From: Pseudogracilibacillus sp.
GTDB taxonomy: Bacteria; Bacillota; Bacilli; Bacillales; Amphibacillaceae
Assembly (NCBI GenBank): GCA_026169815.1
Contig: JAPFDT010000058.1
Location: 1 to 42,298 of the forward strand
DNA: 42,298 nucleotides
Direction: 5' to 3'
Each line of letters starts with the position of its first letter. The first letter of the stretch is position 1. A program made the position numbers and the translations under genes. A model generated the notes under the pieces. That model worked only from the letters and a program-made list of their open reading frames with translations, was not told the origin of the DNA and made no database searches. This document shows, one piece after another, positions 35,532 to 42,298 of this stretch.

Positions 35532-35590
35532 AACAGTACCTTGCATTGAACAGTACTGTGTGTTATCTTATTTATAACAGGTACTGTTCA
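35532..35590 (+). promoter_or_regulatory. PadR operator overlapping the operon promoter
   Basis: AACAGTAC occurs directly repeated at 35532 and 35549, and TGAACAGTAC (35547-35556) is the perfect inverse of GTACTGTTCA (35581-35590). A candidate promoter lies within: TTGCAT (35541-35546), 17-bp spacer, TATCTT (35564-35569). The layout fits autorepression by the PadR protein encoded just downstream. Confidence 0.6.
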
Positions 35591-35626
35591 TTGAAAGGTA
35601 GTGCTTGGGCGAATGGAGTGAAAGCG

Positions 35627-35950
35627 ATGAACATACAATTTAAAAAAGGAATTTTAGAGATTTGTGTACTTGTACTTTTAGATAAAAAAGATTGTTATGG
35701 CTATGAATTAGTGCAAAGTATATCTGATAAAATAACGATATCAGAAGGTTCCATGTATCCTTTATTAAGAAGATTGACGAAAGAAGGTTACTTTACAACC
35801 TATTTTCAGGAATCTTCTAGTGGACCAGCTCGAAAGTATTATAGTTTAACGAATGAAGGTCAAATGTATTTACACGAACAAATGAAAGAGTGGCGTGCTT
35901 TTACAAAAGCCGTAGATGAGTTAATAGAGGAAGGTGTTAGCGGTGAATAA
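35627..35950 (+). CDS. PadR-family transcriptional regulator
   Basis: A 107-residue PadR repressor: a winged helix-turn-helix ([43 protein letters not shown], and the wing [10 protein letters not shown]) followed by a short C-terminal dimerisation helix. The ATG at 35627 is used because GGAGTG (35615-35620) precedes it; codons upstream belong to the operator. It overlaps the next gene by 8 nt. PadR genes of this size are often coupled to DUF1700 and DUF4097 genes, as here, and repress the operon until an envelope or drug signal appears. Confidence 0.92.
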   Translation: MNIQFKKGILEICVLVLLDKKDCYGYELVQSISDKITISEGSMYPLLRRLTKEGYFTTYFQESSSGPARKYYSLTNEGQMYLHEQMKEWRAFTKAVDELIEEGVSGE

Positions 35951-36494
35951 ACAACAGTTTTTAAATCGGCTTGATCAATCGATACAAGCATTGTCTAAAG
36001 AAGAACGACAAGATATAATCGATGATTTTGAAGAGCATTTTGCATTTGGTGAAGAAGAGGGGAAGTCGGAATCAGAAATTGCTGCTTCCTTAGGATCTGT
36101 TGAAAAAATAGCCGATGAACTTCTGGCAGCTCATCAAACAGAAGAAGATATAATGGAAACGACTTCTAATAATACCGCTAAAGCAGTTGCCATTACAATT
36201 GGTTTAATACTGTTTAATTTAATGATAGTTCTTGGGCCTTTTCTTGGAATAGTCGGAACGTTATTTGGTGGTTGGCTAGTAAGTGTTTCATTTGTCTTAT
36301 CGCCTTTATTACTCTTAATCAATTTAGTTATATATCCTGCCAGTTTTGTTATATTTGAACTATTTGTCGTAATTGGATTATGTGGTCTTGGTTTACTAAT
36401 TGGTATATTAATGTTTTTAGCATCAAAAGGGGCTACTTATCTTACAAAACGTTATGTACAATTTAATATTCAACTTGTGAAAGGCGGGGTGTGA
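35943..36494 (+). CDS. DUF1700 (HAAS domain) membrane protein
   Basis: The 183-residue protein starts with the HAAS-type helical domain ([33 protein letters not shown]...[20 protein letters not shown]), followed by three or four membrane segments (about 78-170). GTG at 35943 is preferred, 9 nt after GAGGAAGG; GTG at 35934 is in frame. HAAS proteins are commonly paired with PadR regulators and are thought to pass signals or aid envelope functions; the precise role is unknown. Overlaps padR, and the DUF4097 gene begins 1 nt after its stop. Confidence 0.88.
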   Translation: MNKQQFLNRLDQSIQALSKEERQDIIDDFEEHFAFGEEEGKSESEIAASLGSVEKIADELLAAHQTEEDIMETTSNNTAKAVAITIGLILFNLMIVLGPFLGIVGTLFGGWLVSVSFVLSPLLLLINLVIYPASFVIFELFVVIGLCGLGLLIGILMFLASKGATYLTKRYVQFNIQLVKGGV

Positions 36495-36495
36495 G

Positions 36496-37278
36496 ATGAT
36501 AAAGAAATTAACTTTTCTAGCTAGCTTATTATTAGTAATCGGTATTGTCGGAGCAGCATTGACAATAAAACCTGTACTAAATGCAGAATCAACAACTAAA
36601 GAACAAATATTAAAAGAAGATTTTACCGCAGTAAATATCGATGCAGAAAATATTGCGGTGAATATAAAATCAACAAATGATTCCCAAGCAACAATTGAGA
36701 TGGTAACACGTTCATCAGAATATAATTTAATGACCGATGTAAATGATAATACGCTTGCAATAAAGGTAAAACATGAATACAAAAAATTATTTTCTTTTGA
36801 TTTCTTTAATTTTACACCGAAATTAAACATATATCTTCCAGAACAAGATTATAATAAAGTAAATATAACAACGACGAATGGCATTATATCAGTAGAAAAT
36901 ATTACAAGTGAAGAAGTGGGTGCGATTTCGACTAATGGTATTATTAAGTTGAAAGACGTAATAGCAAACAAAGTAAAGACAGAAACTGAAAATGGCATGA
37001 TTGACTTAGAAAATGTAGAGGGCGATATAACAAGTGTGACGACAAATGGAAAAGTTGATCTACGCACACCAGATTTAGATCGCATGATAGATGTAAAAAC
37101 AACGAATGGTAGGATTAAACTTGTGACAGACAAAAAGCCAACAAATGCGACTATTGCTGTCTCCATCAGTAATGGTAAAGCAACTGTTTTTGGAAGTTCT
37201 AATCCACACTCTGTTTATGGCGATGGAGAAAATCAAGTAAAATTAACGACAGAAAATGGTCTAATTACAGTTGAATAA
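36496..37278 (+). CDS. DUF4097 beta-helix protein (LiaG-like)
   Basis: A 260-residue protein with an N-terminal membrane anchor or signal (about 5-25) and a repetitive C-terminal domain of the DUF4097 type, in which (T/S)TTNGxIxVENI-like units recur at roughly 20-residue spacing (TTNGIISVENI, STNGIIKLKDV, TENGMIDLENV, TTNGKVDLRTP, TTNGRIKLVTD, TENGLITVE), building a right-handed beta-helix outside the membrane. Such proteins accompany PadR/DUF1700 and Lia-type envelope stress modules. The operon ends with a strong terminator. Confidence 0.9.
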   Translation: MIKKLTFLASLLLVIGIVGAALTIKPVLNAESTTKEQILKEDFTAVNIDAENIAVNIKSTNDSQATIEMVTRSSEYNLMTDVNDNTLAIKVKHEYKKLFSFDFFNFTPKLNIYLPEQDYNKVNITTTNGIISVENITSEEVGAISTNGIIKLKDVIANKVKTETENGMIDLENVEGDITSVTTNGKVDLRTPDLDRMIDVKTTNGRIKLVTDKKPTNATIAVSISNGKATVFGSSNPHSVYGDGENQVKLTTENGLITVE

Positions 37279-37284
37279 ATATAG

Positions 37285-37331
37285 AAAAAGGACAAAACTA
37301 GATTAGTTTATACTTAGTTTTGTCCTTTTTT
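37285..37331. terminator. bidirectional terminator after the PadR operon
   Basis: AAAAAGGACAAAACTA (37285-37300) is perfectly complementary to TAGTTTTGTCCTTTTT (37315-37330). It serves both this operon and the convergent DUF4317 gene. Confidence 0.95.
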
Positions 37332-37354
37332 ATAAAATAGTTTTAAACGAAGGA

Positions 37355-38524
37355 TTAATTAGAAGATGAGCCTAGCTGGAACCCTTCGATTTCAACATCG
37401 TCTTCAATTTCTAATAATAAACATCTTCTACCTTCATACGTAATATATTTTACATTTTTTAAGTGCTCAGGATTAATTGATAGTTTAGCAATTTCAGTAT
37501 TTATTTTCACCTTTTTTGGTACTAAGCTATCTGCTTTAAAAGAATGTTGTTCATCATCGAACACTGTTTTTAAAGTGTCTTTTACTTTTTCGGGATCAAC
37601 ATCTTCTACTCCACTTGAGGTAAGAATATGTTCCACATCATGATAGTCTAATTGTGGTGCATTTGTTTCTGCTTCATCTTCTGCACTTTCTTCAATTATA
37701 CTTTCAATTTCTTCATACATATTAGACAGGACATTTGCATCAACTTGATCGCCTGCTAGTTTACTAACAATTAATTCAAATCCATCTTTTTCTTCAGCCG
37801 CAGTTACAGTATCACCACATTCAAGCACATCTTCAATGAATATTTCGTCGGGTTGATTTGCTTTACCTGCACTATATAATATGTGATTCACATCTGAAAC
37901 GTTATTTTGAAATGTTGGAAACATAAATCCGGTCAGTGGTTTAGTTAAGTTAATAATTGGGTCTACTTCATTAAATGCTTTAAATTGTTTAGCAATATAA
38001 TCGAAAATAAGCGATGTTTCAGGTTGGGTCGTTTGATTTAAACTACATAAAATAAACGGATGGGCAAATGTTTGATCATTACCACCTTCACCTGAATCTT
38101 CACTTCTTTTTTTCATCGGTTTACGGTATTCTCCATAAATAAAACTAACGACTGTATCAAACTCATATACATGATGTTCAAAGATTTTTTCTACAATTTG
38201 TAACATATAGGCTTGCCAAGCTTCACGATCTTCTGTTTGTAATGCTTCATATAATATTTTTTGTGTACTATTTTCTTCTTGTTCATCACGCTGGAATTTT
38301 AACGTGAACAACTTTGCGTTCACTTGACCTGACAATACTTTTTTACAATTCGTGAAAAATAAATCTTGTGATTCTGTATCTAAAAGGGGGAATGGACTGT
38401 TTTCATGATGAAAAATTTCTCCCGTTTCTTTTTGGACATATACGTTAAAAATATCTCTAATTTCCATTAATTCATTTTCTGGTTTAAATTGCCTTCGAAT
38501 CATTGCAATATCATTTTTATTCAT
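37355..38524 (-). CDS. DUF4317-family protein
   Basis: A 389-residue soluble protein opening with MNKNDIAMIRRQFKPENELMEI, the hallmark of DUF4317, with a central FIYGEYRKPMKKR stretch, HPFILCSLNQT and FMFPTFQNNVSDVNHILYSAGK. An acidic segment (ESIIEESAEDEAETNAP) lies near residue 290. The function of the family is not known. The start at 38524 has GGGAG 8 nt upstream; the five codons above it are unsupported. Single gene, convergent with the PadR operon. Confidence 0.88.
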   Translation of the reverse strand: MNKNDIAMIRRQFKPENELMEIRDIFNVYVQKETGEIFHHENSPFPLLDTESQDLFFTNCKKVLSGQVNAKLFTLKFQRDEQEENSTQKILYEALQTEDREAWQAYMLQIVEKIFEHHVYEFDTVVSFIYGEYRKPMKKRSEDSGEGGNDQTFAHPFILCSLNQTTQPETSLIFDYIAKQFKAFNEVDPIINLTKPLTGFMFPTFQNNVSDVNHILYSAGKANQPDEIFIEDVLECGDTVTAAEEKDGFELIVSKLAGDQVDANVLSNMYEEIESIIEESAEDEAETNAPQLDYHDVEHILTSSGVEDVDPEKVKDTLKTVFDDEQHSFKADSLVPKKVKINTEIAKLSINPEHLKNVKYITYEGRRCLLLEIEDDVEIEGFQLGSSSN

Positions 38525-38652
38525 AGCTTCAACTCCCATTAACGATTATACACGTTGTGTTAGTAAAAATAAACATAGAGTAGGAGAGGAATTACAAAAG
38601 AGATATGTTACAATATTAATCAAGTACAGCTTTAGTGTAGGGGTGGAACAAG

Positions 38653-38844
38653 ATGATGAGTGGTGTAGGTCTATTCACAGGTTTAATTATGTTATTTTTT
38701 TATCTTGGCTTGCCAATATTAATTATTTTAGTTGTTTTATGGTTGTACCGTATTAAACAAAATAGTGATATTCAAGTAGAACAAAACAAAAAAATTATTC
38801 AGTTGCTAAAAAATAATGACGAAAAATCTAATCGTAATGTTTAG
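38653..38844 (+). CDS. small single-pass membrane protein
   Basis: A 63-residue protein with a hydrophobic segment (about 7-29) followed by a charged, Lys/Asn-rich cytosolic tail (YRIKQNSDIQVEQNKKIIQLLKNN), likely a short coiled coil. AGGGGTGG lies 7 nt before the ATG at 38653; a second ATG follows directly. The next gene, 20 nt downstream, has the same one-helix-plus-tail plan, so the two form a small operon. No family recognised. Confidence 0.7.
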   Translation: MMSGVGLFTGLIMLFFYLGLPILIILVVLWLYRIKQNSDIQVEQNKKIIQLLKNNDEKSNRNV

Positions 38845-38864
38845 TGAAAGGGTAGGTGAGTGAT

Positions 38865-39134
38865 TTGAATATTGGATTTATCAACGTACTTATACTTGTA
38901 GCATTGTTTTATTTAATTTATACAGTTGCAAAACTAGATGAACGTACGAAAGGTTTACAGTATCGTTTGGGACGTATTGCAGAACAAGTAGGGGTAAAGA
39001 ATGATGTATTAGATGAAGAAATTAGTAGCTTATTAGAAGAAGGGAAAAAGGTTGAAGCGGTAAAGCGTGTTAGAGAAACGTTAGGATTATCGTTAGTAGA
39101 AGCAAAGCAGTATGTTGATCATATTGAAACATAA
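38865..39134 (+). CDS. membrane-anchored L7/L12 C-terminal-like protein
   Basis: An 89-residue protein with one N-terminal membrane helix (about 2-20), a short linker, and a C-terminal domain EEISSLLEEGKKVEAVKRVRETLGLSLVEAKQYVDHIE that closely follows the fold pattern of the ribosomal bL12 C-terminal domain (KxxAIKxVRExTGLGLKEAKxxVE). Such free-standing L12-like domains occur in Firmicutes, with unknown function; it is not the ribosomal protein. TTG at 38865 is preferred (AGGTGA 5 nt away) to GTG at 38856. Terminated just after. Confidence 0.75.
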   Translation: MNIGFINVLILVALFYLIYTVAKLDERTKGLQYRLGRIAEQVGVKNDVLDEEISSLLEEGKKVEAVKRVRETLGLSLVEAKQYVDHIET

Positions 39135-39147
39135 ATGGTAGACAAAA

Positions 39148-39184
39148 GAAAAAAGCAAAATCAAATTTCGATTTTGCTTTTTTC
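39148..39184 (+). terminator. terminator after the L12-like gene
   Basis: GAAAAAAGCAAAATC pairs perfectly with GATTTTGCTTTTTTC around a 7-nt loop. Confidence 0.92.
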
Positions 39185-39203
39185 TCTCCTCATATTCCGA
39201 GGA

Positions 39204-39448
39204 ACGGAAAATTTTAAAATTGTTTGAAACTGTTACATCTGACGAAAGTATGCCAACCCGTCATCACTTACAGTTTACCTTGACTGATATTACTCATTGC
39301 TTCAGTCATTCTTACTACTTTCAAATTGCACTTACACAAAAACTTTACACTAACTGCTTTACATTATTCTTACTCTTAAAGCGAAACTCAAACCTATAAA
39401 GATTGAATCTTGACGAGTCTACTAACGTCATTAGGGTAAATTTTCCGT
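39204..39448. repeat. MITE-like spacer with 11-bp terminal inverted repeats
   Basis: ACGGAAAATTT (39204-39214) and AAATTTTCCGT (39438-39448) are exact inverse repeats around 223 bp of non-coding sequence with no long open frame. Target-site duplications are not obvious. The stretch may be a decayed non-autonomous element or chance. Confidence 0.4.
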
Positions 39449-39662
39449 AAGGTTGTGCAAGTCTTCATCCGAAGCCGCCTGTAAACAGTTTCTTTACCGA
39501 CATTTTCTTCTGAGAGTTTAACCTTAAGTTCATTATACATCATAATTTATAAAAGTAAAGCGTTTTCATAAACTTTTTTTAAAAAAATAATAAAAAGGCT
39601 GAGGTTATGCATCATTCATATTTAATTGCTTAAACACGAACTTTAAGTTTGAGGAAGGCCCT

Positions 39663-39831
39663 GTTTACTTTCATTTCAGTCGCCTGCTTTCTGCGGGCAC
39701 GGTCTCAACTCTTACAGTAATATTAACGTGTTGTTGTAAGGATTTTCGGACTCATGGGTTTCATTATCGTTCACCCACCGAAGAACTTTTGCTTTTCTCG
39801 CAAGAGTCAGGCGACTTCCATTCAAGTAAAC
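39663..39831. repeat. palindromic intergenic repeat element
   Basis: The ends are imperfect inverted repeats of about 27 bp: GTTTACTTTCATTTCAGTCGCCTGC on the left and a right end CAGGCGACTTCCATTCAAGT plus AAAC. AGTCGCCTG (39678-39686) and CAGGCGACT (39808-39816) match exactly. The inner CTTTCTGCGGGCACGGTCTC is typical of a dispersed GC-rich repeat that I know from many Bacillaceae genomes. This copy has diverged. No coding frame. It fills much of the spacer downstream of fda. Confidence 0.7.
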
Positions 39832-39875
39832 TTAGTATCATAATCTAAACACGTATGATAATTATTTTTCAAACT

Positions 39876-40760
39876 TTAAAGTGATGCATCGTAAATTGAT
39901 TTTACTGCTTTAGCTAATATGTCGTTAAATTCTTCTTCTGATTGATTTACTCGTAAATCTTGTGTTAATGCACGAGAGAAGCTTGCAATCATTCCGTCAT
40001 TTTTGGATAATTTTTCATTTGCATCGTCTGTTGCATAACCACCTGATAAAGCTACAACGCGAACAACGTTTGGATGATCGATTAACGGTTTATATAAATT
40101 TTCCTCTGTAGGAATCGTTAATTTTAACATAACAAGTTCGTCTGCTGCTAAATTATCTAACTGGGAAAGAATATCATCTTTCAAATATGCTTCAATTTGT
40201 TCCTTTTCTGCACTATGAATATCAACTTCAGGCTCGATAATTGGCATTAAGCCTGCTTCAATAATTTGTTTACCAATATCAAACTGTTGTGTGACAACTT
40301 CAGAAATAGCTGCTTCATTAAATCCTTTAATAACAGAACGCATTTTAGTTCCAAAAATATTGCGTTCATTTGCACGTTTTAGTAAATCGTCTAAATCAGG
40401 AATTGGTTTCATAAGTTGAGAACCATTAACTTCATCAGCTAATCCTTTATCTACTTTTAAAAATGGTACGATATTTTTCTTTTCTGTTAAATAATCAGCT
40501 GTGTACATTCCTTCAATTTTACTGTCCATTGTTTGTTCAAATAAAATAGCACCTAGAATATGTTCTGCATCAAATGCTGGTGACGTAATAATTCGTGTAC
40601 GCATTTCATGGACAAGTTCAAACATTTCTGTTTCGTTTTGATAACTATCTTCTTCCACACCGTATACTGCTAGTGCTCTAGGTGTACTTCCGCCACTTTG
40701 ATCAAGTGCTGCAACAAATCCTTTACCATCACGCATTTTAGTTAATTGTGCTTCATTCAT
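39876..40760 (-). CDS. fda: class I fructose-bisphosphate aldolase
   Basis: A 294-residue class I (Schiff-base) aldolase of the bacterial type known from staphylococci, cleaving fructose 1,6-bisphosphate to glyceraldehyde 3-phosphate and dihydroxyacetone phosphate in glycolysis and the reverse in gluconeogenesis. Signatures: the N-terminal [35 protein letters not shown], and the Schiff-base lysine K213 in [16 protein letters not shown], followed by VVALSGGY of the phosphate site. GAGGAG precedes the ATG by about 7 nt. A 52-residue gene lies 17 nt upstream on the same strand. Confidence 0.95.
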   Translation of the reverse strand: MNEAQLTKMRDGKGFVAALDQSGGSTPRALAVYGVEEDSYQNETEMFELVHEMRTRIITSPAFDAEHILGAILFEQTMDSKIEGMYTADYLTEKKNIVPFLKVDKGLADEVNGSQLMKPIPDLDDLLKRANERNIFGTKMRSVIKGFNEAAISEVVTQQFDIGKQIIEAGLMPIIEPEVDIHSAEKEQIEAYLKDDILSQLDNLAADELVMLKLTIPTEENLYKPLIDHPNVVRVVALSGGYATDDANEKLSKNDGMIASFSRALTQDLRVNQSEEEFNDILAKAVKSIYDASL

Positions 40761-40777
40761 TTTATCTACTCCTCGGA

Positions 40778-40936
40778 TTATTTTTTCTTTGCTACAGAAA
40801 TAATTTCAGCTACTGACCCGTATTCTTTTCGAATTGTTTTTCTTGCTGTTACGGGTGTACGTGCATAAACTGTTTCTGTTATGACGTCTCCAGCAACGTC
40901 TACTTCAACTAGAAAACATTTTGCTCCACATTGCAT
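40778..40936 (-). CDS. 52-residue hypothetical protein upstream of fda
   Basis: A small frame reads [20 protein letters not shown], then [20 protein letters not shown] and [18 protein letters not shown] lies about 8 nt before the ATG. The composition alternates beta strands and one basic helix ([16 protein letters not shown]), as in a small beta-alpha-beta fold, and there are two cysteines (CGAKC) that could bind metal. The stop lies 17 nt before fda, so the two are probably one transcript. I do not recognise a family. The clean ribosome site and protein-like sequence argue for a real gene. Confidence 0.7.
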   Translation of the reverse strand: MQCGAKCFLVEVDVAGDVITETVYARTPVTARKTIRKEYGSVAEIISVAKKK

Positions 40937-41086
40937 ATTCTGTCCCTCTTTCCTAGATGAGTATCTTCTTTATTATATTGTAAAGGATTTATGTGAAAAA
41001 GTGAAATAAGGATTATCTAGCCTCACTTATTAATGTTATTATAGCCTATGATATAATAAAAAAGGTAACGGAAAGGTTGATTGTAT

Positions 41087-41197
41087 ATGCCAACTTGTCA
41101 AAACTGTCATACAGAATGGACATGATTAGAAACAACCTACGGGAATTAAGGTTGTATTCATTGTGATTATATTTTCATTTTATCATTGTTCAAGTGA
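41087..41197 (+). pseudogene. relic of a CXXC-20-CXXC zinc-ribbon gene
   Basis: One frame reads MPTCQNCHTEWT, TGA, LETTYGN, TAA, GCIHCDYIFILSLFK, stop. Bacillus proteins of the TIGR04104 (cxxc_20_cxxc) type begin MPxCQxCxxxWxWKET... and carry a second CxxC pair before a hydrophobic tail. Here the TGA stands where Trp is expected, a TAA interrupts the loop, and the spacing between the pairs is shortened to 15. GAAAGG (41071-41076) is still in place before the ATG. Dead gene. Confidence 0.6.
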
Positions 41198-41207
41198 CGT
41201 AAATTTT

Positions 41208-42011
41208 TTAGCTAAGTATGGAACGAACCATATGCACAGAATCCCATTCGCCAAAAGATAAATAAGTGATAGGGTATTTCTTTTTAAACACTTTATTCAT
41301 AATTTCCTTTTCGTTTAAACCTTGTTCATGTAAAGTAATTACTTCTTCTTGAAAATTTGTTAAAAAATCAAGTTTCTTCATCATTGCTTTACGTCCATCA
41401 GCTACATATCCGGCATGACAACAAAACATCTCTTCAAAATCGTAGGTTAAGATTTTTTCTAATGAGGCAATTGTCGTTGGAATACTTTCATTACGGAGGA
41501 CGACTTTAGTTTTTGGGTGTACATATAAGTCACCAGAGAATAGTTGTCCAGTTTCTTTATTTAGAAAAGATAGATGATCTGTCGTATGTCCTGGTGTTGC
41601 AATGACGTCCCATGTAGCTTGGCGTGATTCGAATGTAGTTTGCAGTGGAGTTGCTTGAAAAGGTTCTCGCTTTCCCCAAAATAATTTCCGGTATAATGGA
41701 TATGTCGCTTTTTTATCGCAGTTAGCAACAGACATTTGATTAATATAAATCGGCACCCCATACTTCTTTTGTAAGTAGGCGGCACCCCCAGTATGGTCTT
41801 CGTGGTCATGTGTAAGCATCACTTTATCAAAATCTGCTTGAGCAAAGAATGATTTAAATTTATCTAAAACAGATGCAGCACCAGAGTCAATAAGCACACC
41901 GTCAGTTTCGAAACAATATACATTTAAATTAACGGGGCCTAATGAGACGAGTCCATTAATAAAACGTACACCTGATTTCTCCCCTAAAGTTGCTTTAGTT
42001 TTTGCAAACAT
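41208..42011 (-). CDS. MBL-fold metallo-hydrolase
   Basis: A 267-residue metallo-beta-lactamase-fold enzyme. All metal ligands are in place: H68, H70, D72, H73 in THDHEDHTGG, H142 in PGHTTDH, D161 in FSGDLYVH and H200 in CCHAGYV. The protein has about 50 extra C-terminal residues after the core (EEVITLHEQGLNEKEIMNKVF), as in RNase Z-unlike, glyoxalase II-like small hydrolases. The substrate cannot be read. GGGGTGA lies 8 nt before the ATG. It stands alone; the remnant CXXC gene abuts its 3' end on the other strand. Confidence 0.9.
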   Translation of the reverse strand: MFAKTKATLGEKSGVRFINGLVSLGPVNLNVYCFETDGVLIDSGAASVLDKFKSFFAQADFDKVMLTHDHEDHTGGAAYLQKKYGVPIYINQMSVANCDKKATYPLYRKLFWGKREPFQATPLQTTFESRQATWDVIATPGHTTDHLSFLNKETGQLFSGDLYVHPKTKVVLRNESIPTTIASLEKILTYDFEEMFCCHAGYVADGRKAMMKKLDFLTNFQEEVITLHEQGLNEKEIMNKVFKKKYPITYLSFGEWDSVHMVRSILS

Positions 42012-42093
42012 GCTTTTTCACCCCGTGTTAAATTAGTTATTTCCTACAATAACACATGATGAATGAATATTCACTCTATTTTACAAAAAAAAG

Positions 42094-42212
42094 AGGTTAG
42101 GACAAAACCCTATTTTTTGTATATGAAAATCTAGAATTGAAATAAAGTATATTTCCTAAACGATTATTTAATCAATCCATATTCATATATGAAAACAGTT
42201 TTGTCCCAACCT
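42094..42212. repeat. 119-bp element with 15-bp terminal inverted repeats
   Basis: AGGTTAGGACAAAAC (42094-42108) and GTTTTGTCCCAACCT (42198-42212) are inverse repeats with one wobble. GTTGGGACAAAAC-like palindromes are common in Firmicute spacers, often as hairpins with a short loop; here 89 bp lie between the arms. No coding frame. Confidence 0.6.
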
Positions 42213-42220
42213 TGTATATT

Positions 42221-42257
42221 AAGCATAAGAGGTTCGCTACCTCTTGTGCTTTTTTTA
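42221..42257 (+). terminator. orphan plus-strand terminator
   Basis: AAGCATAAGAGGT pairs with ACCTCTTGTGCTT (one wobble) around a 5-nt loop, followed by T7. No plus-strand gene lies immediately upstream, so it may end a small RNA that includes the 42094-42212 repeat or stop antisense transcription. Confidence 0.85.
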
Positions 42258-42298
42258 GTATAGTCCATTATACTAAAAGCAACGCTGTGGATTAGTAA

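Noticed and set aside
38865-39134. Ribosomal protein bL12 (rplL)
   Set aside because: Only the C-terminal-like domain is present, on a membrane anchor, far from the rplJ-rpoB context.

Overview
The window is a low-GC chromosomal segment from a Firmicute, most likely a motile member of the Bacillaceae. The evidence is the gatCAB–dgkB–rlmCD neighbourhood with a PutP/OpuE-type proline symporter next to it, ywbE, a DUF4317 gene, strong AGGAGG ribosome binding sites with frequent TTG/GTG starts, and a chemoreceptor behind a textbook sigma-D promoter. The species cannot be named from sequence alone. The first 136 bases are a 20-bp tandem array that runs off the left edge, which may be a contig end.

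Layout. 1-11.6 kb is mostly core: a DUF2157/GDYXXLXY membrane pair, a sodium/proline symporter, gatCAB (tRNA-dependent amidotransferase), dgkB (diacylglycerol kinase), a DUF3100 membrane pair that looks like a two-subunit transporter, and rlmCD (23S rRNA m5U methyltransferase). 11.6-20.1 kb is accessory. It holds relics of a C5-cytosine DNA methyltransferase, a Tn916-type conjugative-element sigma factor with its overlapping HTH gene, and an IS3-family transposase tail. Between them lie an orphan membrane protein, a divergent LysR/MFS efflux pair with two identical-architecture LysR boxes, a GNAT acetyltransferase, an alpha/beta hydrolase, a double DMT/YdcZ transporter and a cytosolic NEAT-like protein. 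20.1-22.9 kb holds a class B-type acid phosphatase lacking a signal peptide, a lipoprotein, ywbE and a PAS-PAS-GGDEF diguanylate cyclase.

23.2-30.9 kb is the centrepiece: a complete Wadjet (SMC-like plasmid defence) operon in the order jetD-jetA-jetB-jetC. All three gene junctions overlap by exactly 14 nt once the best-supported jetA start is used. JetC carries Walker A, a WSGGEK signature and a Walker B in which Asn follows the Asp; JetD keeps its Toprim acidic residues. Downstream lie two 42-bp imperfect palindromic repeats and a roughly 185-bp GC-richer element that can fold into a closed multi-hairpin structure.

31.5-42.3 kb holds a C45-type hydrolase with a paired SMR exporter, the chemoreceptor, a PadR-DUF1700-DUF4097 envelope-sensing operon with a promoter-overlapping operator, DUF4317, a small membrane protein, an L7/L12-C-terminal-like protein, class I fructose-bisphosphate aldolase with an unannotated 52-residue gene upstream, a decayed CXXC zinc-ribbon gene and an MBL-fold hydrolase. 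Several palindromic intergenic repeats lie between them. The Wadjet operon is the one clear defence system. The less-described items are the folded element behind it, the 52-residue protein before fda, the NEAT-like cytosolic protein and the orphan membrane protein among mobile-element relics.
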